From NCBI GenBank assembly GCA_038534295.1, contig JBCAXA010000008.1, positions 1-43,497 of the forward strand: DNA of 43,497 nt. The letters run 5' to 3'. Numbering within the stretch: the first letter of the stretch is position 1; each line of letters starts with the position of its first letter. A program made the position numbers and the translations under genes. A model generated the notes under the pieces. The model had not been told where the DNA came from. It did no database searches and was given only the letters and a program-made list of their open reading frames with translations. The stretch comes from JBCAXA01 sp038534295. Lineage in GTDB: Bacteria > Pseudomonadota > Gammaproteobacteria > Steroidobacterales > Woeseiaceae. Positions 6,498-15,980 of the stretch are shown here, piece after piece.

Positions 6498-7400
6498 GTG
6501 CCCGGACGCGGCTCGAACGCCAGCGCCGTGGGCAGGTTTGCCAGCTGGTTGTCGGCGCGGCCGACCAACGCCGTGCTCGTCATGGTGGTGGTCTTCCCCC
6601 TGACGCCGCCCGTTGCCGGGGCGGTCATGCTGCAGCAGACCTTGGTACACGGCTGGCAGGGTGCGTTGTTGCGCGGCGTGCTTGCCGTTGCAACGCTCGC
6701 CTTGGCAGCAACGATTGTCGGCTCCGGGCAGGAAATGGCGGTGATGTGCGCGATCGTACTCGGCCTCGCCGCGTTGCTCGGCGTCGCGCTGCAGATGACA
6801 CGATCGACGACATTGACCGTCCAGTTGGTACTGCTGGTCGCGATTGTGCTGATCGGTGCGCTGCACGCCACGGCAGCGGACGGCACAAAAATTTGGACGC
6901 CGCTAGCCAACAACTTACGAGAGCTGTTGTCGGCTGGCCAAAGTCCGGCCAATGACGAGTTCATCGCCTTGATGATGACAATGCTGCATGAGATCGCATT
7001 GATCGGCATTTGGCTCACGGCGGTAATTGCGTTGTACCTCGGCCACATGCTGTACGCACTCATGCCGGGCAACGATTTTGAGGAAGGGCGCTTTCGAGAC
7101 TTGAATCTCGGGCGCCTGATGGCGGCGACAATGATCGTGTCGTGCATCGTTTTGGCGGCGTTCGAGTCGCCAATTGCACGCGGTATAGCGATGTGTTTGC
7201 TCGTCGCATTTATTGTGCAGGGACTGGCCCTGCTGCACTGGTTTGTTGCTCGGCGTGGAGCGGGTGCGGGTACTTTGCTCGCGGCGTATCTCGCACTGGT
7301 TTTGCCGTTTGTAAACGCAATAGCGTTGCCGGCGCTGTCAGTGGTAGGTTACGTCGATGCCTGGTTTGGTATTCGCAAACAACTGCCCGCCACGTCGTAG
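6498..7400 (+). CDS. DUF2232-like integral membrane protein in the rpsR-rplI interval
   Basis: A 300-aa, very hydrophobic protein with about eight predicted membrane helices (such as AVLVMVVVFPLTPPVAG, LAVATLALAATIVG, LIGIWLTAVIALYLGHMLY). It sits between rpsR and rplI, exactly where many gammaproteobacteria (Pseudomonas among them) carry a conserved DUF2232/YybS-like membrane protein of unknown function; the assignment uses both position and topology. The likely start is GTG at 6498, nine bases after the rpsR stop. No catalytic motif is seen. Its fixed place in a ribosomal operon suggests a growth-linked membrane role, which is inference. Confidence 0.75.
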   Translation: MPGRGSNASAVGRFASWLSARPTNAVLVMVVVFPLTPPVAGAVMLQQTLVHGWQGALLRGVLAVATLALAATIVGSGQEMAVMCAIVLGLAALLGVALQMTRSTTLTVQLVLLVAIVLIGALHATAADGTKIWTPLANNLRELLSAGQSPANDEFIALMMTMLHEIALIGIWLTAVIALYLGHMLYALMPGNDFEEGRFRDLNLGRLMAATMIVSCIVLAAFESPIARGIAMCLLVAFIVQGLALLHWFVARRGAGAGTLLAAYLALVLPFVNAIALPALSVVGYVDAWFGIRKQLPATS

Positions 7401-7429
7401 CGCGTTGGATTGCACGATATAGGTGAGTT

Positions 7430-7879
7430 ATGGAAGTCATTCTTCTAGAGAAAATTGAGAACCTCGGTTCCATCGGTGACAAGGTCACGGTTAAGCCCGG
7501 GTACGGTCGTAATTTCCTCCTGCCGCAAGGCAAGGCAAAGCTCGCGACCGCGGCGAATCTCAAAGAGTTCGAAGCACTGCGTGCCGAACTCGAGCAGAAA
7601 GCCGCGACAGAGCTGGCTGAGGCGCAGCAGCGTGCTGAGCAAATCTCTGGCGCTGATCTCGTTATCGCTGCCAAGACAGGCGGCGAAGACAAGCTGTTCG
7701 GGTCGATCGGTACGATCGATATCGCCGAAGCGTTTTCCGCCAAGGGTATTGAAGTCAGCCGCGCCGAAGTGCGTTTGCCGGACGGTCCGCTGCGTGAAAC
7801 CGGCGAACATGAGATCAGCCTGCATTTGCACAGCGACGTCGATGTCGACGTCACGATCTCGATTGTTGCCGAAGAGTAG
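7430..7879 (+). CDS. rplI: 50S ribosomal protein L9
   Basis: A 149-aa protein with the L9 N-terminal domain and signature (MEVILLEKIENLGSIGDKV, then KPGYGRNFLLPQGKA), a long connecting helix rich in Glu, Ala and Gln (about residues 42-75), and the C-terminal domain. L9 binds domain V of 23S rRNA near L1 and protrudes from the 50S subunit, helping to keep the reading frame. AGGTGAG lies upstream of the ATG. It is the last ribosomal gene of the operon; dnaB follows after 36 bp. Confidence 0.98.
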   Translation: MEVILLEKIENLGSIGDKVTVKPGYGRNFLLPQGKAKLATAANLKEFEALRAELEQKAATELAEAQQRAEQISGADLVIAAKTGGEDKLFGSIGTIDIAEAFSAKGIEVSRAEVRLPDGPLRETGEHEISLHLHSDVDVDVTISIVAEE

Positions 7880-7915
7880 CGCACAACAAGCCGACGCCGG
7901 GTCGGCGCGGCGATC

Positions 7916-9325
7916 GTGAGCCGCCCGCCGGGCGACGGAGTAGGGTCTGTCGCGCAGCTGCGCGTGCCGCCGCATTCGCTTGAAGCGGAACAATCGCTGC
8001 TGGGCGGGCTGATGCTCGATGCGAACGCCTGGGACAAAGTCGCAGACGTCGTATCGGCTCGCGATTTCTATCGCCGCGATCATTCGACGATTTTCGCGGC
8101 TTGCGCAGCGTTGGTTGACCGCAAGGTCGAGCTCGATGCCCTAACGGTGTCGCAACACCTCGATCGCAACGGTGAGCTCGCCGGTGTCGGCGGTCTCGAC
8201 TACCTGTCGATGCTCTCGTCCGAGACACCGAACGCTGCCAACGTTCGTGCCTACGCCAAAATCGTCCGCGAACGCGCGTTGCTGCGCGCACTGGTCGAGG
8301 TCGGCAACGATATCGCCGGCAGTGTGTTCAGCACCGACGGTATGGGCGCTGAGGCGCTGGTTGAGAAAGCCGAGCAGTCAATCTTTGAGATCGCAGAAAG
8401 CGGCCAAGCCGCGGGCGCAGGCCTCATTCCGATTCAAGAGTTGCTGCAAGGCGTCGTCGACGAAATCGACGAGCGCCACAAGAATCGCGGACAAGCCACC
8501 GGCATCATTACGAAATTCAAAGATTTCGATCATCTGACGACCGGGCTGCAGCCGTCCGATCTGATCATTGTCGCCGGCCGACCGTCGATGGGTAAGACCA
8601 CGTTCGCCGTGAACATTGCCGAGAATGCGGCAATGGGTGACGGCAAGATCCCGACGGCAATCTACAGCATGGAAATGAGTTCGCAGCAGTTAATGCTGCG
8701 CATGGTGTCCTCGCTCGGGCAAATTTCGCTGCCCAAACTTCGTACCGGTGATTTCGCTGACAACGACTGGCCAAAGATCAACAGTGCCGTGCAGCTGATG
8801 CACGACGCGCCGATCTTTATCGACGATACGCCAGCCTTGTCACCAACGGAATTGCGCGCCCGTGCACGACGTCTCAAACGTCAGCACAACCTCGGCCTAA
8901 TCGTCGTCGACTACCTGCAGCTGATGGAGGTCCCGGACGCTGGCGGCGAGAATCGCGCGACGGAAATATCGGCAATTTCCCGTTCGCTGAAGGCGCTGGC
9001 TAAGGAACTCAATGTACCGGTGATTGCGCTGTCCCAGCTCAACCGTGCCGTCGACCAACGCCAAGACAAGCGTCCCGTCATGTCGGACCTGCGCGAGTCG
9101 GGCGCGATCGAACAGGACGCCGATCTCATCGTGTTTATTTATCGAGAGCAGGTCTACGACCCGAACACGACGCGTAAGAACGTCGCTGACATTATTCTCG
9201 CGAAGCATCGCAACGGCCCAACCGGTGACATCCAGCTGACCTTCCAAGGCGAGTTCACGCGGTTCAGAAACTACGTCCCGGAGATACCGGTCTACGATCC
9301 GGGCGGACCGCCGCCGGATTTCTAG
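7916..9325 (+). CDS. dnaB: replicative DNA helicase DnaB
   Basis: A 469-aa hexameric 5'-3' helicase that unwinds DNA at the replication fork and recruits primase. The N-terminal helical domain (about 17-120, PPHSLEAEQSLLGGLMLD) is joined by a linker to the RecA-like motor, with Walker A GRPSMGKT at 221-228, Walker B region LIVVDYLQLM, and the downstream ALSQLNRAVDQR and DLRESGAIEQDAD motifs. The start is GTG at 7916. Length matches the family and no intein is present. Its place after rplI is the common gammaproteobacterial order; it is convergent with the FHA gene at 9352. Confidence 0.97.
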   Translation: MSRPPGDGVGSVAQLRVPPHSLEAEQSLLGGLMLDANAWDKVADVVSARDFYRRDHSTIFAACAALVDRKVELDALTVSQHLDRNGELAGVGGLDYLSMLSSETPNAANVRAYAKIVRERALLRALVEVGNDIAGSVFSTDGMGAEALVEKAEQSIFEIAESGQAAGAGLIPIQELLQGVVDEIDERHKNRGQATGIITKFKDFDHLTTGLQPSDLIIVAGRPSMGKTTFAVNIAENAAMGDGKIPTAIYSMEMSSQQLMLRMVSSLGQISLPKLRTGDFADNDWPKINSAVQLMHDAPIFIDDTPALSPTELRARARRLKRQHNLGLIVVDYLQLMEVPDAGGENRATEISAISRSLKALAKELNVPVIALSQLNRAVDQRQDKRPVMSDLRESGAIEQDADLIVFIYREQVYDPNTTRKNVADIILAKHRNGPTGDIQLTFQGEFTRFRNYVPEIPVYDPGGPPPDF

Positions 9326-9351
9326 CGCTCGAATCGACCGCTAGGGCGGGT

Positions 9352-10044
9352 TTAGCTTTGGAAAAAGCCCATCTTGACGCCGGCCAGTTTGACCACGTCA
9401 TTGTCTTTGAGTTTGCGAGCCTGCGCGCCAATTTCCTCGCCATTGACTTCTGGGTACTCACCATCCTTGCCGCTTTCGACATGGACGATGAAAAAGCCTT
9501 CGGCGCGCCTGGTAATCGCGGCGACCTGAACACCTGGACGGCCTAGCGTCGTTAATGCTTTGGTGAGCTCCAGCTCGCGGCCTGCGAACGATCCCGAAAG
9601 CACCTGCAGCTTGGCTTTGGCGGGCCCGACCGTGCTGCTCGTGGCAGAGGCGGCCTGATCGGTTGCCCGATTCGCCTGGTCCATGTCTTCGATCTTTTGC
9701 TGGCTCGGCGGAATGACCATGGTTTTTTCAAACTCATCTTGGTCCGCTTCGCTCGCCTGTTGATCGACGAAGCGCAGCTGGTGTCGACCGATCGTGATCG
9801 TATCGCCGTGCTGCAGTGCATGTTTTTTGATCAGCTTGCCGTTGACGTAGGTGCCATTGGTGCTGTTCAAATCCTCGAGGAACGAGTCGTTGAGAATATT
9901 GATGATGAGCGAGTGGTGACCGCTGACCGCCGGGTTGTCGATACGCACATCGTTGTCCGGCAACCGGCCAACCGTGTAGCGCTCTTTCGTCATGTTGTAT
10001 TCGGCCAGCACCTGACCGTCCAGCGTCAATATTAACCGTGCCAT
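9352..10044 (-). CDS. double FHA-domain protein
   Basis: A 230-aa cytoplasmic protein with two forkhead-associated domains, which bind phosphothreonine peptides. The first (about residues 20-95) has the full set: GRLPDNDVRID, SGHHSLI, and STNGTYVNG. The second (about 145-230) is weaker, with TTLGRPGVQ and VNGEEIG but no clear SxxH. Between them, residues 104-112 (EFEKTMVIP) include T108 in an acidic context and could be a kinase target, as in GarA/OdhI-type proteins; this is inference. It is the last gene of a kinase-phosphatase-FHA run on the minus strand, so it is the probable effector or substrate of that pair. Confidence 0.85.
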   Translation of the reverse strand: MARLILTLDGQVLAEYNMTKERYTVGRLPDNDVRIDNPAVSGHHSLIINILNDSFLEDLNSTNGTYVNGKLIKKHALQHGDTITIGRHQLRFVDQQASEADQDEFEKTMVIPPSQQKIEDMDQANRATDQAASATSSTVGPAKAKLQVLSGSFAGRELELTKALTTLGRPGVQVAAITRRAEGFFIVHVESGKDGEYPEVNGEEIGAQARKLKDNDVVKLAGVKMGFFQS

Positions 10045-10123
10045 TGACCGTCTCTCGCGTGCCCTATTGAGCTTGCTCGGCCGGTGCTAGTGCCCGTACC
10101 GATCCCTGTGTCACTAACGCCAA

Positions 10124-10948
10124 TCAGCGAAACATTCCGCTGATCATTTTTGCGATCCCCTTCTTCGCGGGATAGGGGTTCAGCACCTGAGCCAGCATGA
10201 TCGAGATGTTATCGCGCCCGCCATGGTCGTTGGACAATTGCACCAACTGCTGACCGACAACATCAAGGCTAGCACTAAACGTGCTGATCGTTAAGTGAAT
10301 ATCTTCATCCTCGACCATGTCGGGAAGGCCGTCAGAGCACAGCAGATAGATATCGCCCTTCTCGGCCACTTCCTCCTGGATTTCTACCTCGACTGTAGGT
10401 TCGACGCCAAGTGCGCGAGTCACATAATTTCGGTTGGTCGAGCGCTGCGCCTCTTCTTGCGAGTAAAAGCCCCGATCGACGAGCTCCTGAAGCAGGGAAT
10501 GATCGAGGGTCAGTTGCTCGAAATTGTCGTTTCGGAGCCGATAGGCGCGGGAGTCGCCAACGTGTGCGATCGACACGCGGTCGTCATAAAAAAGCGTCGC
10601 AACCAGCGTTGTGCCCATGCCTTCGCACTCGGTCTTCGATTGCGCCGTTTGGTAGATGATCTTATTCGAGCGCGACACCGCATCGCGCAGAATAATCGAC
10701 TGACGCATCATGCCGCTGGCGCCGTCGATGTCGGCGCGGTCCTCGCGCGAAATGCCCTCACGGACCATGCGGGACACGATGTCCACGGCGAGCTCGCTGG
10801 CCACCTCGCCAGCGTTGTAGCCACCCATACCGTCTGCCAGCACCATGAGTCCGGCCTCCGGGTCGGAGCCGATAAAGTCCTCATTGTGCTCGCGAACCAT
10901 GCCCGGGTGCGTGATTGACGCGAAGCTTATCTTCTTGCGGAGACTCAT
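10124..10948 (-). CDS. PP2C-family serine/threonine protein phosphatase
   Basis: A 274-aa metal-dependent phosphatase of the Stp/PrpC type. The conserved metal-binding motifs are all present: REHNEDF, ADGMGGYNAGEVAS, HVGDSRAYR, CSDGLPDMVED and GGRDNISIML. There is no membrane segment. It would remove phosphate from targets of the neighbouring kinase, whose gene ends 28 bp upstream. A short basic tail (YPAKKGIAKMISGMFR) ends the protein. Confidence 0.92.
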   Translation of the reverse strand: MSLRKKISFASITHPGMVREHNEDFIGSDPEAGLMVLADGMGGYNAGEVASELAVDIVSRMVREGISREDRADIDGASGMMRQSIILRDAVSRSNKIIYQTAQSKTECEGMGTTLVATLFYDDRVSIAHVGDSRAYRLRNDNFEQLTLDHSLLQELVDRGFYSQEEAQRSTNRNYVTRALGVEPTVEVEIQEEVAEKGDIYLLCSDGLPDMVEDEDIHLTISTFSASLDVVGQQLVQLSNDHGGRDNISIMLAQVLNPYPAKKGIAKMISGMFR

Positions 10949-10976
10949 CGAGCGTGGGTGCGAGCTAGGAAACTAT

Positions 10977-12293
10977 TTATTGGCAACGAAGCGCGTTGCG
11001 ATTGGTGACGACGTTCGTCCGGTAATCCAGCAGACATTCCCGCAGCGCATCGGCCATGGTCCAACCGTCCTGATAGCGTTCCCGCGGCGCTTTGGCAAGC
11101 GCTCGGTCAACGACTCCCTGAAGTGATTCCGGCAGTTCTTGGCGGTGATCTGCGAGTGGCCGCACCGTTCCCCCTGTAATGGCACGAGCAACATCAGACA
11201 ACTTGTTGGCCGGAAACGGTAATACGCCCGTCAATAACTCGTATAGGGTAACACCAAGTGAAAATAAGTCGGAATAGCCGCCGATCGGTTCGCCAAACAG
11301 TTGCTCGGGCGCCATGTAGACCGGCGTGCCGAGGATGATGCCCGTTCGCGTGCGCACGACGTCCGATAGTTGCGCGACGCCGAAATCCATAATCTTCAGA
11401 GCATCGGTGTCGGCGTCGTAGAGCAGATTAGACGGCTTGACGTCGCGATGAATGACTCGCTGTTCATGCGCATAAGCGAGCGCCTCAGCGGCCCGGGCGA
11501 TCAGTTCGACCAGCTGCGCGACGTCCATTGGCTCGTCGCCGTAGCGAAAATCGGACAACGGTCGGCCCGTGACGTACTCCATCGCGATGTACGCGAGCGA
11601 GCCTACCTCGCCGGCGTCGAAAACCGTCGCTACAGCGGGGTGGTGCAGCCGACCGGCGGATTCCGCCTCTTGAAAAAAACGGGCGCGCGCCGCGTCCAGG
11701 CCGGTGGCATCGAATTCGCGCTCGAGATTGACGACCTTCAGCGCTACCGAGCGGTTTAGCCGTGTATCGATGGCGAGGTATACCGCACCCATTGCGCCCC
11801 GGCCGAGCAGCCCCTCGATCGAGTAGCGGCCGATGACGCGCGGCAGGCTGGAAGGCTTCGCCAACGTCGGTACCCGAGCCGTTCGCTGTTCCGCGGCACG
11901 GTGCGCTCGGTACTCAGCGCGTTCCGCGATTAGGCGCCAGGTGCGTTCGGCTAAGTCGTGCCGGCTGGCGGCCTCGAAAGCAGCGCCCAGTCGATACGCG
12001 AGTCCGGCGGTTTCGCCGTTGTCGGTACCGGCACGCAATTCGTTAAAAGCGGCATCGTGGCGTTGCTGGGCGAGTAGAACAGCTGCGCGCGGCGTTTCCG
12101 GCGCGGGTTGGCGGCGTTGCCAGATTGAGACGATGCCGATGGCGATCACGAGGCCGGCGGCAATAGCACCGGCAACCACCAGCCAGCGCGGTCCGACCAC
12201 GAATAGTGGCACTAGCCCGACCGTTAGGGCTGCCACGGTGGCGCTAAGTGCCGAGAAAATCAGGATTCGCCGGTCGTTCACGACATATTCCAC
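10977..12293 (-). CDS. membrane-anchored Hanks-type Ser/Thr protein kinase
   Basis: A 438-aa protein. Two hydrophobic helices come first (about 10-33 and 37-56), then a short helical region (about 70-135) that resembles a TPR-like repeat, then the kinase domain (about 155-425). Kinase motifs are intact: glycine loop GRGAMGAVY, K186 in VALKVV, HRDVKPSN with D284, DFG at 303-305, and APE at 328-330. Placing the membrane anchor before the catalytic domain, with no extracytoplasmic sensor, is unlike PknB/PrkC. The start is GTG at 12293; a GTG four codons later (12281) is an alternative. It heads the kinase-PP2C-FHA unit. Confidence 0.9.
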   Translation of the reverse strand: MEYVVNDRRILIFSALSATVAALTVGLVPLFVVGPRWLVVAGAIAAGLVIAIGIVSIWQRRQPAPETPRAAVLLAQQRHDAAFNELRAGTDNGETAGLAYRLGAAFEAASRHDLAERTWRLIAERAEYRAHRAAEQRTARVPTLAKPSSLPRVIGRYSIEGLLGRGAMGAVYLAIDTRLNRSVALKVVNLEREFDATGLDAARARFFQEAESAGRLHHPAVATVFDAGEVGSLAYIAMEYVTGRPLSDFRYGDEPMDVAQLVELIARAAEALAYAHEQRVIHRDVKPSNLLYDADTDALKIMDFGVAQLSDVVRTRTGIILGTPVYMAPEQLFGEPIGGYSDLFSLGVTLYELLTGVLPFPANKLSDVARAITGGTVRPLADHRQELPESLQGVVDRALAKAPRERYQDGWTMADALRECLLDYRTNVVTNRNALRCQ

Positions 12294-12420
12294 GGATCAA
12301 AGCCGGAACGTTACAGGTGCAAGCGCCGCTAACTCTGCGATCTGCGTAGCATTTCCGGCCCAGAGGTGGGTCTGTGGGTGCTAGGATCGCGGGCTTTGGT
12401 CCACACCGGACGCGTCTACG

Positions 12421-13767
12421 GTGGCACGCAGCAAAACCCTGTATCAATGCGCCAATTGTGGCGCCACCACACCCAAATGGCAGGGGCAGTGCCCGGATTG
12501 CGGAGCCTGGAACACGCTGGCGGAGCGGCCGGCGGCGGCCGGATACGCCGGCGCGGACGCGCTTGCGGCCCTTGTTAGCCTCGATCAGTGCCCACCCGAG
12601 CAGTCGCCGCGTGTGCCCAGCGGATTCGCCGAGTTCGACCGGGTCCTCGGCGGCGGCCTGGTGCCCGGATCGGTTGTGTTGCTCGGTGGTGACCCGGGCG
12701 TTGGCAAGTCGACGCTGCTGCTGCAGGTCGGTGCGGCGCTGCCGACCGATGCCCGACCGATCTACGTGTCAGGCGAGGAGAGTGCGCAGCAGGTGGCGGC
12801 CCGCGCGCATCGCTTAGGTATCGGCGAGCGGCCGTTGCCGCTACTGACCGATACCAGCGTCTCGAGCATCCTCGCGGCGGCAACCCGTGCCCGTGCAACG
12901 GTAATTGTCGTTGATTCGATCCAAACCATGGTCGTCGACGAGGTCTCATCCGCGGCGGGCTCGGTCACCCAATTGCGCGAAGCCGTCGGCGCCTTCGTAC
13001 GTTTTGCCAAGCAGCACGACGTTTGCGTTCTGTTGGTCGGCCACGTCACCAAGGAAGGCGTCATCGCCGGGCCGCGTGTCGTCGAACACATGGTCGATAC
13101 CGTGCTCTATTTTGAATCCGACCCGAGCAGCCGCTTTCGGGTCGTGCGTGCCGTCAAGAATCGCTTCGGTGCCAGCAATGAGCTCGGATTCTTTGCGATG
13201 GACGCACAGGGGTTTCGCGAGGTCCGCAACCCATCGGCAATGTTCTTGTCGCGCCAGTCGGCGGAGCGTCCCGGCAGCATCGTGCTGGTCAGTTGGGAGG
13301 GGAGCCGACCCCTACTCGTTGAGCTGCAGTCGCTCGTTACTGATGCTGTGGCTGGCCAGCCACGGCGCTTGGTCAACGGCCTAGATCAAAACCGACTGCC
13401 GCTGCTGCTCGCCGTTCTGCAGCGTCATGCGGGTCTGAGCCTCGCTGGCCAGGACGTGTTCGTCAACGTCGTCGGTGGCTTGCGGATCGCCGAACCAGCC
13501 GCGGATCTCGCGACGCTCCTAGCTATCGTGTCCAGTTTTCGAGATCGGTCATTGCCGGCCGAACTGGTTGCGTTCGGCGAGGTTGGGTTGGCCGGGGAAG
13601 TTCGTCCCGTACGGTTTGGCGAGGAGCGGCTGCTCGAGGCGGCCAAGCAGGGCTTTGGCAAAGCGATCGTGCCCGCCGGCAACAAGCCGCGCCGTGCTGT
13701 CGATGGACTGACCGTGCACGCGGTCGAGACACTCGAGCAGGCGGTCGATGCGGTCACCGCCGCCTAG
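12421..13767 (+). CDS. radA: DNA repair protein RadA (Sms)
   Basis: A 448-aa RecA-like ATPase that drives branch migration and processing of recombination intermediates. The N-terminal C4 zinc finger uses C10, C13, C24 and C27 (CANCGATTPKWQGQCPDCG). Walker A is GGDPGVGKST at 89-98, and the RadA-specific KNRFG motif is at 246-250. The C-terminal third is the Lon-protease-like domain (EPAADLATLLAIVSSF and AFGEVGLAGEVRPV). The start is GTG. Length is close to the 460 aa of E. coli. It is divergent from the kinase gene (127-bp gap) and overlaps the convergent corB-like gene by 4 bp. Confidence 0.96.
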   Translation: MARSKTLYQCANCGATTPKWQGQCPDCGAWNTLAERPAAAGYAGADALAALVSLDQCPPEQSPRVPSGFAEFDRVLGGGLVPGSVVLLGGDPGVGKSTLLLQVGAALPTDARPIYVSGEESAQQVAARAHRLGIGERPLPLLTDTSVSSILAAATRARATVIVVDSIQTMVVDEVSSAAGSVTQLREAVGAFVRFAKQHDVCVLLVGHVTKEGVIAGPRVVEHMVDTVLYFESDPSSRFRVVRAVKNRFGASNELGFFAMDAQGFREVRNPSAMFLSRQSAERPGSIVLVSWEGSRPLLVELQSLVTDAVAGQPRRLVNGLDQNRLPLLLAVLQRHAGLSLAGQDVFVNVVGGLRIAEPAADLATLLAIVSSFRDRSLPAELVAFGEVGLAGEVRPVRFGEERLLEAAKQGFGKAIVPAGNKPRRAVDGLTVHAVETLEQAVDAVTAA

Positions 13768-15023
13768 CCGCGCCGCACCCGCAGCCGTTGAATGCGGTTT
13801 TCGCTGGTTTCCAAAATCTCAAAGCGATAGTCGTCAAGCGCCAACGTCGTGCCGGAAACGGGAATGGTCTCCAGCGTTTCGACGATGAGTCCATTGAGCG
13901 TTTTCGGACCGTCAGTCGGCAGCGACCAATCGGCAATACGGTTCAGCTCTCGTACATGCGTTGCGCCGCTGGCTTGAAAGGCTTGCGGGCCGATGCGCAC
14001 GAGCTCGTCCTCATCGGTGCTCGGGTCGGTCGTAAACTCGCCGACGATTTCCTCGAGGATGTCCTCGAGTGTCACCATGCCCTGCAAGTCGCCGTATTCG
14101 TCGACCACCATGCCAACGCGGCGTTTTCTCTTTTGGAATTGGATGAGCTGCTTACTAAGGGCGGTGCCTTCCGGCACGAAATACGGCTCGGTTAGCAGCG
14201 ATACCAGAAGGTCTTTTGTGAGCTTGCGATCTCGCAGTGCATTCACGACGCGGCGCAAATGCAAGATGCCAATGATGTTGTCGATATTGTCTCTGTACAC
14301 CGGCAGGCGCGTGTGGTCGCTGGTTTGTAGCTGCTCGACAATGTCGTCGATGTCGTCCGTCAGATCGATGCCAATGATGTTGGCGCGCGCGACCATGACG
14401 TCGTCGACGGTGACTTTCTCGAGGTCGAGAATGCTGACCAGCATGCGCCGATAACGCGTCGACAACATGGCGCCGGCTTCGGTGACGACCGTGCGCAGCT
14501 CCTCGCGCGATAGCGCGTCACCGTTAACTGCCGACGTGCGAATCCCAAACAAGCGCAATAAACCGTTGGCGACAAGGTTGATCAGCCAGACGGCCCAAAA
14601 AAGCGCTTTCAGGAGTGGGTAGTAAATAAACGCCGCCGGCAGAGCGATGCGTTCGGGATACAACGCCGCCATGGTCTTCGGTGCGACTTCGGCGAAAATC
14701 AGCACAACGACCGTCAGAATGATGGTACCGATGAACGCTTCGAGGTCGGCGCCACCCAGTCGTAGCACGATCAACGTCGTCAGCATGCCGGCCGAGAAAT
14801 TGACGAGGTTGTTGCCGAGCAGAATCAAGCCGAGCAAGCGATCCGGGCGTTCGAGGATTTTCTCGGCGAGCTGGGAGCCGCGATGGCCGTCGCGAGCACG
14901 ATGCCGCAGCCGATAGCGATTCAAGCTCATCAGCGCGGTCTCGCTGCTCGAAAAGAACGCAGATAGGGCGATCAACAGTGCGACGGCCCCGAACATCAGG
15001 CCAACCGGAATGTCTTCGTTCAA
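13764..15023 (-). CDS. corB: CNNM/CorB-like membrane protein with CBS pair
   Basis: A 419-aa inner-membrane protein of the HlyC/CorC (CNNM) family. A DUF21 membrane domain (about residues 5-185, SAFFSSSETALMSLNRYRL) is followed by two CBS domains (about 200-330, with VMVARANIIGID and RVGMVVDEYGDLQGMVTLE) and a CorC_HlyC C-terminal domain. Family members export or regulate Mg2+ and Co2+. In E. coli the corresponding gene yfjD/corB lies beside ypjD and ffh, as here, which supports the ortholog name. It is followed by a 4-bp convergent overlap with radA. Confidence 0.85.
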   Translation of the reverse strand: MNEDIPVGLMFGAVALLIALSAFFSSSETALMSLNRYRLRHRARDGHRGSQLAEKILERPDRLLGLILLGNNLVNFSAGMLTTLIVLRLGGADLEAFIGTIILTVVVLIFAEVAPKTMAALYPERIALPAAFIYYPLLKALFWAVWLINLVANGLLRLFGIRTSAVNGDALSREELRTVVTEAGAMLSTRYRRMLVSILDLEKVTVDDVMVARANIIGIDLTDDIDDIVEQLQTSDHTRLPVYRDNIDNIIGILHLRRVVNALRDRKLTKDLLVSLLTEPYFVPEGTALSKQLIQFQKRKRRVGMVVDEYGDLQGMVTLEDILEEIVGEFTTDPSTDEDELVRIGPQAFQASGATHVRELNRIADWSLPTDGPKTLNGLIVETLETIPVSGTTLALDDYRFEILETSENRIQRLRVRRG

Positions 15024-15069
15024 TCGGCGAACGCCTTATTGACTGCTGCTGGGCCTACGCGCGCAGGTG

Positions 15070-15897
15070 CTAACCCCATTGCCGGCTCAACAGAATTTCG
15101 AGCACGAAGCGCGAGCCGAAATACGCGAGTAGCAGCGCGGTAAAGCCGCCGAGATACAGTGACAGCGCTGGACGGCCGCGCCAGCCGGCCAAGGCGCGCC
15201 CGGTCAGCAGCACCCCGAACAACAAAAACGCAACGATCGATAGCACCGTCTTGTGAACGAGGTGCTGGCTGAAAAGATTCTCGACGAAGACCACGCCGGT
15301 AGCGATCGAGACCGACAAGCCGATAAAGCCGGCGAGGCCGACCGCAAATACCAACCGCTCCATTTCCGTCAGCGGCGGCAGCAAGCCAAGCAGGCCGCCG
15401 GTACGGGCGGCACGTAAGCGCCGATCCTGGATCATCGCGCTAACGGCAAATACCGCGCCCACCGCGAGCAGCGAATAAGCAAGCAGCGACGAAATAGCGT
15501 GCACGCGCAACGGCATCGTCAACGCGGTTGGGGTATCGCTGGTGCCGGTGACCAGCATGCCAGCACTGACGAGCGCTGCGGTGATCAGCAAGATAGCCGC
15601 CATGCCGCGGAAACGTCGGTTGAACGTTGCGAGCATTGCTATTGCGGCGATCTCGAGGCCAAGCAACGACAACACGGCGCCCAAGCTGAGGCGCGTCGGT
15701 TCGTCGCCAAACATGGTCGTCAGCAGCAGACCAGCGTGCAGCGCCAAGCCCGCAAAACCTAGTATGAGACCGGCGATTTCAAGGCCAGATTGGCTTTCTG
15801 TGCTCGCCCCGAGTCGGGCTCGTGCTAGCGCGATACCACCGAGCGCGTAGGCGATGAGAATTGTGATATGAAACACAGAAACCCGTAGGGGGGTCAC
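15070..15897 (-). CDS. ypjD: YpjD-like CcsA/CcmC-family inner membrane protein
   Basis: A 275-aa protein with about eight predicted membrane helices and the layout of the cytochrome c assembly (CcsA/CcmC) family. Conserved parts include LTMPLRVHAISSLLAYSLLA in the middle and HLVHKTVLSIVAFLLFG near the end, with His residues that could bind haem. The role of YpjD is not established. The order corB-ypjD beside ffh matches E. coli. It lies 46 bp upstream of corB on the same strand and is divergent from the MBL gene. Confidence 0.85.
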   Translation of the reverse strand: MTPLRVSVFHITILIAYALGGIALARARLGASTESQSGLEIAGLILGFAGLALHAGLLLTTMFGDEPTRLSLGAVLSLLGLEIAAIAMLATFNRRFRGMAAILLITAALVSAGMLVTGTSDTPTALTMPLRVHAISSLLAYSLLAVGAVFAVSAMIQDRRLRAARTGGLLGLLPPLTEMERLVFAVGLAGFIGLSVSIATGVVFVENLFSQHLVHKTVLSIVAFLLFGVLLTGRALAGWRGRPALSLYLGGFTALLLAYFGSRFVLEILLSRQWG

Positions 15898-15980
15898 CTA
15901 GCGTAAGTGACTGGTAATAGTCGCATATGGCGCTTTGCATGAGAACCCTGGCGGGTCGGGCTGGCGTCCGTGGTGTTCGA

